Below, piece by piece: positions 1 to 6,551 of a stretch of 18,079 bases of DNA (the stretch's first letter is position 1; each line of letters starts with the position of its first letter). This DNA comes from an uncultured Clostridium sp. (lineage in GTDB: Bacteria; Bacillota; Clostridia; TANB77; CAG-508). The notes under the pieces were generated by a model. That model ran no database searches. It was not told the DNA's origin and saw only the letters and a list, made by a program, of their open reading frames with translations. The stretch is from assembly GCA_900553225.1 (NCBI GenBank), contig USCV01000030.1, positions 1 to 18,079 of the forward strand. Direction: 5' to 3'. A program made the position numbers and the translations under genes.

Positions 1-169
1 CCTCAGATGCTAGTACTGGATTTATTCTGCATAATCTTTCGCTTACATCTTTGTGTACTGTACTTTTACTTATTCCAAATTTTTTTGCTGCTCCTCTTAC
101 CGTATCTTTTGAATCTATTATATAATGTGCTAAATTTACAGCACGTTCTTCTATTGATATTCCTCTCAT
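1..169 (-). CDS. spoIIID: SpoIIID, sporulation transcription factor (5' part, runs off the left edge)
   Basis: Reading leftward from an ATG at 169, 56 codons are visible before the window ends. The protein starts MRGISIEERAVNLAHYIID and continues with a helix-turn-helix around residues 23-45, including the segment FGISKSTVHKDV, then RINPVLASE. This matches the start of SpoIIID, a DNA-binding protein of about 85-95 residues that acts in the mother cell and switches gene expression between sigma-E and sigma-K stages. A GGAGG ribosome binding site (complement of 180-184) lies 10 bases before the ATG, and an 8-bp hairpin lies just upstream of it. A damaged copy of the same gene start occurs at 1696-1817. 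The identification rests on remembered family sequence; the C-terminal half is outside the window. Confidence 0.88.
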   Translation of the reverse strand, partial: MRGISIEERAVNLAHYIIDSKDTVRGAAKKFGISKSTVHKDVSERLCRINPVLASE

Positions 170-187
170 AAAAGCAAAACCTCCATA

Positions 188-213
188 CGAATACATTTGT
201 TTAATTGTATTCG
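188..213 (-). promoter_or_regulatory. Hairpin next to the spoIIID ribosome binding site
   Basis: The arms CGAATACA (188-195) and TGTATTCG (206-213) are perfectly complementary with a 10-base loop. On the minus strand the hairpin ends three bases before the GGAGG of spoIIID, so it could influence ribosome access or serve as a protein-binding dyad. The decayed copy near 1835-1860 keeps the loop-like TTTGTTTAA and one arm but has lost the symmetry. The role is inference. Confidence 0.4.
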
Positions 214-358
214 CACAGAGGTTTATTTATGAATTTTATTTTATTACTATTCTATTGTGCAAAAATTCCACGTCCCTATTGGCACTATTTGCATATAATT
301 ATATCTTCTCTTCTAGGTCCATTTCCTATCATTTTTATTGGGTGTTCTATTTTCTCTT

Positions 359-1501
359 TTATAAACTCAATATATTTTTTTCTCCCTTATTTATTTTTTT
401 GCTTTTTTCTTTTTCCATAAGTTTATTTGTATTTCTATTCTCTTTTAAAACTTTAAATACACTTTCTAATATTAGCTTTACCATATGTTCAATTTCTTTT
501 TTATCTTCTGGATTTACATTTATGTATCCATTTAAGATTATTCCTATTTTTTTTGCTGTTTCTACTCTAAAATCACTAGTTCTTTGAGCTTGTGTTTCCA
601 TTATGATTTCATATATCATGTTTATAAAATTTTCTCTTTGCTCTGGAGTTGTGTTCTTTAGCCAATCACTTACAATACCATTAAAAATCTCACTATTATT
701 TGTAACTGTTGGTATTCTAATTAGCTTTGTAGGTTCAATCTCCCATGAATATATATCATGTTGCATAATACCTTTTTGAATACTCTTTACCACTTGATAT
801 TCTTCTTCATGCTCTAATAGTCTTCCAACTATTGAGGATTGTGGTATATATGTTTGAATTTTGTTTAATATTTTTTTGTAATTGTCTGTTAAAATTACGC
901 TTTTATCAAATCCCGGTCCATCAGCATTTATAACTCTTTCTATTCTATTTTTAACACTATCTTTACAAAATACTGCTGAATAAACTGCTAGATTTCCCCC
1001 TTTAGAATGTCCTCCTATAATAAGATCATCTTTATATTTTTCTGCCATTGAATTTAAGTATTTAACAGCTTCTTTTTGTGATGGAACATCTTTTTTAAAT
1101 CCCATATTTATATCTTCTTTCCATCCAACAAGAGATGAGTCGGTTCCTCTAAAAGATATATATTTTTGATTTTTCTGAATCCATAGTGTAATAGCAGCAA
1201 ACTGTTTTTCTGCAGCTTCGTCAAAAATTTCTATGTAATCAGACACTTTTATATCTTTAAACCTTTTACAATTGCCTATTTTTTGTAAAAAAACTTTATC
1301 ATCATTCCATAAATAATTTTCTATATCTAGGTCTTTCATTTCTAGTGCAATGTTTTCTATTGTATCAATTTCTTTTAACTCTATATATTTAAATGGTAAA
1401 TACGAAAATCTAGCAAAAATTATATCATCTATTTCATTTATTGGAGAGTTTTCAAAACTTAGATCTCCTCTCCATTCTATATAATCAATTATATTTGGCA
1501 T
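359..1501 (-). CDS. Mbeg1-like (DUF2974) alpha/beta hydrolase, putative lipase/esterase
   Basis: This 380-residue protein has the features of the Mbeg1-like/DUF2974 group of class-3-lipase-like alpha/beta hydrolases. The nucleophile elbow GGHSKGG lies at residues 163-169 with Ser166 as likely nucleophile. It is preceded by the strand-turn motif FRGTDSSLVGWKED (117-130), which in this group forms part of the active-site region. NADGPGFD (192-199) probably supplies the acid (Asp194), and His248 in QHD is a candidate catalytic histidine. The last ~30 residues are rich in Lys, Asn and Glu. No signal peptide or membrane segment is evident, so it is probably cytoplasmic. The ATG at 1501 follows AGGAGG at a 5-base distance. 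The substrate is unknown; members of this group are common single genes in Clostridia. It lies between the intact and decayed spoIIID copies. Confidence 0.8.
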   Translation of the reverse strand: MPNIIDYIEWRGDLSFENSPINEIDDIIFARFSYLPFKYIELKEIDTIENIALEMKDLDIENYLWNDDKVFLQKIGNCKRFKDIKVSDYIEIFDEAAEKQFAAITLWIQKNQKYISFRGTDSSLVGWKEDINMGFKKDVPSQKEAVKYLNSMAEKYKDDLIIGGHSKGGNLAVYSAVFCKDSVKNRIERVINADGPGFDKSVILTDNYKKILNKIQTYIPQSSIVGRLLEHEEEYQVVKSIQKGIMQHDIYSWEIEPTKLIRIPTVTNNSEIFNGIVSDWLKNTTPEQRENFINMIYEIIMETQAQRTSDFRVETAKKIGIILNGYINVNPEDKKEIEHMVKLILESVFKVLKENRNTNKLMEKEKSKKINKGEKNILSL

Positions 1502-1592
1502 AGTAACCTCCTCTGTTTACACTAATATATTAACACATTAGTCTCAAAGAATCTAGTAATTAACAATAAATTAAGTCGTTTTTTTGCCAATT

Positions 1593-1632
1593 GAAAAGGA
1601 ACATTTATTACTCTTAACAAATGCTCCTTTTC
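1593..1632. repeat. Inverted repeat downstream of the spoIIID remnant
   Basis: Arms GAAAAGGAACATTT (1593-1606) and AAATGCTCCTTTTC (1619-1632) form a 14-bp stem with one non-Watson-Crick position, which is a G-U pair in a minus-strand transcript. It lies just 3' of the spoIIID remnant in its reading direction, as a terminator of that gene would. Neither side has a proper U-tract, so terminator function is uncertain. Confidence 0.4.
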
Positions 1633-1695
1633 TGATTACACTCTTTCATCAAAACCTCCTTGCCTGTCCTATTTTAAAACTATTCTGGAGTTTTA

Positions 1696-1817
1696 CATCT
1701 TTGTGTACAGTATTTTACTTATTCCAAATTTTTTGCTGCTCCTCTTACCGTATCTTTTTAATCTATTATATAATGTGCTGAATTTACAGCACATTCTTTT
1801 ATTGATATTCCGCACAT
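1696..1817 (-). pseudogene. spoIIID: Decayed duplicate of the spoIIID 5' region
   Basis: These 122 bases align with 46-169, the start of the intact spoIIID, with about nine differences, roughly 93% identity by eye. The reading frame is destroyed. Codon 20 (TCA) has become TAA, a run of seven A has lost one base (near 1730), and another base is missing near 1711. The GGAGG present before the intact gene is absent here, although the homology continues upstream to about 1870 in weaker form (shared TTTGTTTAA and TGTATTC). To the left of 1696 similarity fades into short, doubtful matches. Some of the 43 other bases up to the hairpin at 1593-1632 may be remnants of the 3' half. The copy is clearly non-functional. 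Confidence 0.85.
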
Positions 1818-2066
1818 AACTACAACCAAATATAAACACTTTTGTTTAACTGTATTCTTATAAGAGCTGTATTAGAACTTATTTTTTATTTGTGTTTAAG
1901 CTCTACTTCTGTATGTTATAACATTCATAACACAACTTCTTTTATTATAGTATTAAATTCATTTTCTCTTACATTTCAATTAACAATCTATCTAATATTC
2001 ATTTGCAATTTAATCTTATCTTTATTATATGCTACAGATATCCCTCCTATTATCTTAGTTACCTCT

Positions 2067-2510
2067 CTATTTTATTATATAGCTTTTTTCTATTTCTTCA
2101 ATGGGCTTTGAATTTAGTATCTCGTCTAATTTTTCAAATGGTTCCCAATCATATTCTCTAACTTTGCCATATTTTACAGTATGCAAAACAGCATTCGGAT
2201 ACATATAGATATTGTGTGGTATTTTAGGTTCTATCTTAAAAACATCATATTCGTTATATTTTTCTATTTTTACTTTATTATTTATATATAATGCAACTAA
2301 TACTGAGCCATTTTGTACAATATATATTTCTTTTATAGATTGATGGAAATGACTCTTTTGCCAATATCCAACTTTTTTTCCTTCTGCACGAATATAAGCT
2401 GTATTATCTTTTAAACATAATTGTCTAAATCTTTTTTCTCCATTATCCATTATAGAATGTTCATATTTTATTCCAAGCTTTTTTGCATCTCTCATGCTAA
2501 TGTCTTCCAC
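2067..2510 (-). CDS. Small single-domain cupin protein
   Basis: This 147-residue protein carries a textbook cupin motif 1: a Gly, five residues, HFH, four residues, Glu, six residues, Gly (GYWQKSHFH through EIYIVQNG, about residues 48-68). Those His and Glu side chains would hold a divalent metal. A motif-2-like stretch follows with KIPHNIYMYP (about 95-104), containing the usual Pro-His. The chemistry of cupins is very diverse (isomerases, dioxygenases, sugar binding), and nothing in the sequence fixes the substrate. The start is GTG at 2510, preceded by AGGTGA five bases upstream. It stands alone on the minus strand, divergent from the gene at 2684. Confidence 0.75.
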   Translation of the reverse strand: MEDISMRDAKKLGIKYEHSIMDNGEKRFRQLCLKDNTAYIRAEGKKVGYWQKSHFHQSIKEIYIVQNGSVLVALYINNKVKIEKYNEYDVFKIEPKIPHNIYMYPNAVLHTVKYGKVREYDWEPFEKLDEILNSKPIEEIEKSYIIK

Positions 2511-2683
2511 TATATCACCTCATTAAATTTTATTCTTTTATATAAATATATCTATTTTATCATAAAATTATACAACGCGAAAGTGTTTTTACAAAATTTT
2601 CCAATATTTTTATTTATATTTTTTCTCTTTTTGTAAATACTAAGTTTAATATAATAAAAATAAATATTTTAGGAGGTCTTTTA

Positions 2684-3118
2684 ATGGAAAATCAAAATCT
2701 AAATATTTTAGATGAAGTTAACAAAGGTGCTACAATGGGAATGGATGCAATTACATTTGTATATGATAAAGTAAAAGATAAGGAATTTGGAAAAGTATTA
2801 GATGTTGAATTTAACAAATATAAAGATATTTCAAGAAGAGTAAATGAGTTATATTCAAATTATAGTGATAAAGAACCTCATGAAACAAACACAATGAATA
2901 AAATGATGACTTGGTATGGTGTTCAAATGAAAACAATGACTGATGATAGCACATCTAAGTTATCTCAACTATTAATGCAAGGTACTAATATGGGAATTAT
3001 TGAAGGAAGAAGATTACTAAATGAAAATGTAAATATTGCTCAAGATGTGAAATCTATCTTAAATGACTTTGTTACAATGCAAGAAGATAGTGTGGAAACA
3101 CTAAAAAAATATCTATAA
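2684..3118 (+). CDS. Hypothetical helical protein, 144 residues
   Basis: The start at 2684 is well supported by AGGAGG at 2671-2676, and the gene is followed nine bases after its stop by a strong hairpin. The protein is free of signal peptide and transmembrane segments and appears almost entirely alpha-helical. It is charged, Met-rich (including GATMGMD and MNKMMTWYGVQMKTMTDD) and has heptad-like spacing. The arrangement is compatible with a small helical bundle of the ferritin-like or spore-coat-like kind, but I recognise no catalytic or metal motif. It is transcribed alone. Function is unknown. Confidence 0.75.
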   Translation: MENQNLNILDEVNKGATMGMDAITFVYDKVKDKEFGKVLDVEFNKYKDISRRVNELYSNYSDKEPHETNTMNKMMTWYGVQMKTMTDDSTSKLSQLLMQGTNMGIIEGRRLLNENVNIAQDVKSILNDFVTMQEDSVETLKKYL

Positions 3119-3126
3119 ATCTTTAT

Positions 3127-3166
3127 AAGAACATTGGAAATTATTTAATCCAATGTTCTTAATTTT
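3127..3166 (+). terminator. Hairpin terminator between convergent genes
   Basis: AAGAACATTGGA (3127-3138) and TCCAATGTTCTT (3149-3160) form a perfect 12-bp stem with a 10-base loop, followed by AATTTT. It lies nine bases after the 2684 gene and 40 bases beyond the end of hemW on the other strand. It may therefore stop transcription from both sides. Confidence 0.7.
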
Positions 3167-3200
3167 AAAAATATTTTGTAAATATAATAAGCAATTGTTT

Positions 3201-4364
3201 TCAAACAAATTCTTCCCAAACTATATTAGCTAAGTCTAACCCTCTATTGGTTAATCGTATAAAATCTCCATCAATTTCAATTAAATCTTCTTCTTGTAAT
3301 TTACTTAATTGTTCTCTAAAAAGATATATCGGATTTTGCATAAATTTATTTTTGAAATCTTTTATTTCTATACCATTTAATTTTCTTAGACCCAATAACA
3401 TAAATTCTTTTTGTTTTTCCTCTAAACTAAGAATTTCATGAATTATCTGATTTTTACTAAAATTATTTTCATGTATATTTTTTATATACTCTTTCATATC
3501 GGTTGTATTTGAAAAACGAATAGAGTTAAAATATGAATGAGCAGCAATTCCTACTCCTAAATATTCATTTTGATTCCAACAATTAACATTATGTTTTGAT
3601 TGCATTCCATCTTTTGCAAAATTAGATATTTCATAATGTATGTAATTTTCCTTTTCTAATGTTTCTTTAACAAGCCAGTACATTTTTCTTTCTATCTCTT
3701 CACTTGGAAGGCTTAAAATACCAGAACTAACTTCTTTTTCTAATTTGGTTTTTTCCTCTAGAATTAGAGAATACACTGATATATGGGTTGGATTTAGCTT
3801 CATTACCTTTTTTAATGAACTTTCTACATCTTCTAAAGTTTGGTCTGGAAGTCCAATCATTAAATCTATATTAATATTTTTAAATCCATTTTTTTTCACA
3901 AGTTCATATGCAGTTTGAAATTGTTCATAATTATGTATACGTCCAATTTTTTTTAATAATTTATCATTAGCACTTTGAAGACCTATGCTTACCCTATTAA
4001 TTCCTGCATTTTGGTAATTCTTAAGTTTTTCAGAATTTACACTATCGGGATTTAGTTCTATTGTTATTTCTACATTTTGGTCTACATTAAAATATTTGTT
4101 TATATTATCTAATAAATTAGTAATATTTTTATCTTCAATAAAAGAAGGTGTTCCACCACCGATATAAATCGTATCAATTATAAAATTCTCACTATTCTTT
4201 TTTGAAAATTCATTTAACTGTTCTGACTTATATTTGATTTCTTTTTTTACACATTCTATATAATTTTGTATATTATTTTCCTCATTGCAATATGAAATAA
4301 AATCACAATAATAACATTTCCTCTTGCAAAATGGAATATGTATATAAATTCCTATTTCTTTCAT
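3201..4364 (-). CDS. hemW: HemW, radical SAM heme chaperone (HemN-like)
   Basis: This 387-residue protein begins MKEIGIYIHIPFCKRKCYYC. Cys13, Cys17 and Cys20 form the CX3CX2C site that binds the [4Fe-4S] cluster of radical SAM enzymes. The cluster site is followed by Asp-Phe rather than the fourth Cys typical of true HemN, which favours HemW, a protein that binds and delivers heme, over oxygen-independent coproporphyrinogen oxidase. GGGTPS (about residue 73) and IELNPDS and GLQSAND are further SAM-binding/core motifs of the family. The length is normal. The ATG overlaps the whiA stop by four bases (ATGA), so translation is probably coupled. In many Firmicutes hemW lies beside lepA; here it closes the prmC-whiA group. 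Confidence 0.92.
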   Translation of the reverse strand: MKEIGIYIHIPFCKRKCYYCDFISYCNEENNIQNYIECVKKEIKYKSEQLNEFSKKNSENFIIDTIYIGGGTPSFIEDKNITNLLDNINKYFNVDQNVEITIELNPDSVNSEKLKNYQNAGINRVSIGLQSANDKLLKKIGRIHNYEQFQTAYELVKKNGFKNINIDLMIGLPDQTLEDVESSLKKVMKLNPTHISVYSLILEEKTKLEKEVSSGILSLPSEEIERKMYWLVKETLEKENYIHYEISNFAKDGMQSKHNVNCWNQNEYLGVGIAAHSYFNSIRFSNTTDMKEYIKNIHENNFSKNQIIHEILSLEEKQKEFMLLGLRKLNGIEIKDFKNKFMQNPIYLFREQLSKLQEEDLIEIDGDFIRLTNRGLDLANIVWEEFV

Positions 4365-5257
4365 AACTCTACCCTTAATTCATCTGCAATTTGAGATATC
4401 ACCTTTAATCTGTGGTTAACTCCAGACTTTCCAACTGGGACTTTTAACATATTTCCAAGTTCAACCAAAGAAGCCTCTGGGTTTTCCAAACGCAAAGTTG
4501 CAATTTCCTTTAAATTTTCAGACAAATTTTCAAACCTATTCATTTTTTTTATTAATTTTATATCCTCAATTTGCTTTAAAGCTGCATTTATAGTTTTATT
4601 AAGATTTGCTGTTTCGCAGTTCACCATTCTATTAACATTATTTCTCATATCTCTCATTACACGAATCTCTTCAAATCTTAAAACAGATGAACTTGCCCCC
4701 ATAAATGCTAAAATATTTGCAATAGTTCCGCCTTCTTTACTATATAAAGAATATCCCTTGCTTTTTTTTAATAATTTAAATTGAATTTGATATTCTTGTA
4801 AAATATTACAAATTATCATGGCTTCTTTTTCTTGTCTAAAGGAAATTTCCACATGATATTTATTTTCTGGATTATTAATTGAACCTCCTCCTAAAAACGC
4901 CCCTCTTACTAAAGCCTTTTTTAATACTTCTTGTTTTAAAATATCCTCTAAAAAGGAATTTAAACTTGTAGTATCATCTACAGCACTAAAATTTTTTTTA
5001 ACATCAGTTGTTTTAGCTGAAATCGTATAAATTTTTCCTTGTATACCAATAGAATAGTTCATAATATTTAAATTGTTTAGTAGTTTACTAAAACGGTTTA
5101 TGTTATATTCACTTTCGGTTGAGAAATTAACGCTTTTACCATTTAATGTAACATTTCCTGTTATTATATACCCAATTAATTCTGCTTTTACTGCATCTTT
5201 ATTAGCTAATGTAGCAGTTTTGCTAAGTTCTTCTTTTACTTCTGATGAAAAAGACAT
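4361..5257 (-). CDS. whiA: WhiA, LAGLIDADG-like/HTH regulator
   Basis: The 298-residue protein begins MSFSSEVKEELSK, as WhiA proteins do. Residues about 15-190 form the degenerate homing-endonuclease (LAGLIDADG-like) fold; LVRGAFLGGGSINNP (about 117-131) marks a core segment. The C-terminal ~85 residues carry the WhiA helix-turn-helix, with NPEASLVELGNML and GKSGVNHRLKVI. In Streptomyces it controls sporulation septation genes; in Bacillus subtilis it affects division and chromosome segregation. The ribosome binding site GAGGTGA contains the prmC stop codon, and the gap is six bases. Its usual partners rapZ and mgfK (yvcJ, yvcK) are not present here. Confidence 0.93.
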   Translation of the reverse strand: MSFSSEVKEELSKTATLANKDAVKAELIGYIITGNVTLNGKSVNFSTESEYNINRFSKLLNNLNIMNYSIGIQGKIYTISAKTTDVKKNFSAVDDTTSLNSFLEDILKQEVLKKALVRGAFLGGGSINNPENKYHVEISFRQEKEAMIICNILQEYQIQFKLLKKSKGYSLYSKEGGTIANILAFMGASSSVLRFEEIRVMRDMRNNVNRMVNCETANLNKTINAALKQIEDIKLIKKMNRFENLSENLKEIATLRLENPEASLVELGNMLKVPVGKSGVNHRLKVISQIADELRVEL

Positions 5258-5263
5258 AAAAAA

Positions 5264-6106
5264 TCACCTCATTTTTGCAATTATCATTCGATCGTTTCCT
5301 GCTAAATCTCTTATACAGATTATATCATTATAGTTTGTATTATTCTCTAACAATTTAATTACTTTTTCTTTCTGATTATAACCAATTTCTAAATATATCT
5401 TGCCATTCACATTTAGATATTTCCACGCATAATCTGCAATTATTTTGTAAAATTTGAGTCCATCTTTTCCTCCATCTAGAGCAATACTTGGCTCATTTTG
5501 TACCTGTTTTTCAAGTGTTTTTATCGTATCTGATTCAATATATGGAGGGTTTGATACTATAATATCAAATTTTTCATTTTCTATTTTTTCAAACATATCT
5601 GATAGAATGAATTTCATTTTTTTATGTACTAGATTTTTTTCTGCGTTTAATTTTGCAATTTGCAATGCTTTCATACTAATATCTAATGCAGTAACTTCGC
5701 TTTCTTCAATATATTTTGCAAGACTTATACCAATTGCTCCACTACCTGTACATAAGTCTAATATTTTTACTTTTTTTCCTTCATAATCTTTTATTATTTT
5801 TTCTACAATTGTTTCTGTATCTGGTTGTGGAATTAAAACGTTTTCATCAACATAGAATTTTAATTTCATAAATTCTTGAGAATTTGTTATATATTGAATT
5901 GGAACTCCACTTATAATTTTGAAAACTCCTTTGTTAAAAGCTTCTTCTTGTTCATTATCTAACTCTTTTTCTCCATTTGCAATTAAATATACTTGCTCTT
6001 TATCTAAAATAAATTGCATTAAAGTTCTTGTTTGAATACAAGCATCTTCTATATTATTTTCAATTAATTTTCTTTTACCTTCATTTAATAATTGTTTAAT
6101 TTGCAA
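5264..6106 (-). CDS. prmC: PrmC, release factor glutamine methyltransferase
   Basis: The enzyme methylates the glutamine of the GGQ motif in release factors RF1 and RF2 using S-adenosylmethionine. The 280-residue protein has an N-terminal helical domain (1-85) that recognises the release factor, then a Rossmann methyltransferase domain. Visible motifs are LIPQPDTE (91-98), the SAM loop DLCTGSGAIG (117-126) and catalytic NPPY (186-189). The IPQPDTE has Gln where many homologues have Arg. The start is TTG at 6106, seven or so bases after GGAGAAG; no ATG fits the conserved N-terminus better. prfA, its frequent neighbour, is not adjacent. The 6S RNA gene lies upstream. Confidence 0.92.
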   Translation of the reverse strand: MQIKQLLNEGKRKLIENNIEDACIQTRTLMQFILDKEQVYLIANGEKELDNEQEEAFNKGVFKIISGVPIQYITNSQEFMKLKFYVDENVLIPQPDTETIVEKIIKDYEGKKVKILDLCTGSGAIGISLAKYIEESEVTALDISMKALQIAKLNAEKNLVHKKMKFILSDMFEKIENEKFDIIVSNPPYIESDTIKTLEKQVQNEPSIALDGGKDGLKFYKIIADYAWKYLNVNGKIYLEIGYNQKEKVIKLLENNTNYNDIICIRDLAGNDRMIIAKMR

Positions 6107-6164
6107 TTTATAACTTCTCCTTAAATTTTTTATTTATTTTCTCATATTATTTACTATTTTGCAA

Positions 6165-6358
6165 TAAAAAACAAAAAGCCCCGCTTTAGCCGCAAGGTGA
6201 ATGAAATTTTAAGGACCTGCTTTCACAGGTGGGTGTCTTGTTAAATGCTCCTGGGTTTCTTACATAAATGCAAGCATACACGCCACATTTAAAGGCGGAC
6301 TCCCGTTTAATGTTTGTTGGTTCTAAAATTCCAGTCTACACGTACTATGCAGGGAAGA
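6165..6358 (-). ncRNA. ssrS: 6S RNA
   Basis: On the minus strand the region from about 6358 to 6171 has the hallmarks of a Firmicutes 6S RNA, which mimics an open promoter and holds sigma-A RNA polymerase in stationary phase. The ends pair: CCCTGC (complement of 6349-6354) with GCGGGG (complement of 6179-6184), allowing one G-U. Internal segments AATGTGGCG, ACCCACC and CATTCACCTTGCGG match what I remember of conserved 6S blocks. A small hairpin ACCTG/CAGGT (6215-6230) lies in the 3' strand of the bubble. The RNA ends with GGGGCTTTTT, so the closing stem plus U-tract can act as terminator. The exact ends are uncertain by several bases. Confidence 0.85.
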
Positions 6359-6386
6359 TTAATATCTTTATTCATTTTGTAAATAT

Positions 6387-6416
6387 ATATTAGCATACTA
6401 CATTTATAATTTGCAA
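6387..6416 (-). promoter_or_regulatory. Candidate promoter for the 6S RNA
   Basis: Reading leftward there is TTGCAA (6411-6416), an 18-base spacer, and TAATAT (6387-6392) with an upstream TG at the extended -10 position. The start would be near 6380, about 25 bases before the closing stem of the 6S RNA, implying 5' processing. The surroundings are very AT-rich, so chance matches are likely. Confidence 0.4.
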
Positions 6417-6551
6417 ATTTATTTTTTCTTATAATATATATATTATCTTTAACTAGGTCTCGTTTTCTCTATTTTTAAATTGTTTTCCTAAAAAAATCTT
6501 ATTTTTTTGTTATTTGCTTTTTTAATTTATGTATGTTATGCTTAATATATA

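Larger units (their letters stand above)
1502..2066. other. Gene-poor 565-bp stretch with decayed sequence
   Basis: Apart from the spoIIID remnant (1696-1817) and the inverted repeat (1593-1632), no intact gene is supported here. An 11-codon reading frame (1649 down to 1614, minus) has a perfect AGGAGG at 1655-1660. The minus strand between 1925 and 2065 has protein-like but stop-interrupted codons. The open plus-strand frame at 1842-2111 is hydrophobic and overlaps the cupin gene. I regard it as a shadow of AT-rich DNA. Confidence 0.5.

Noticed and set aside
205..587. Two plus-strand hydrophobic open frames, one with AGAGG before an ATG
   Set aside because: They mostly overlap the antisense of the hydrolase gene and the T-rich intergenic DNA; repetitive Phe/Ile/Leu composition is typical of AT-rich shadow frames.
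1842..2111. Plus-strand frame resembling a membrane protein
   Set aside because: It starts in the degraded spoIIID leader, has no ribosome binding site and overlaps the end of the cupin gene antisense.
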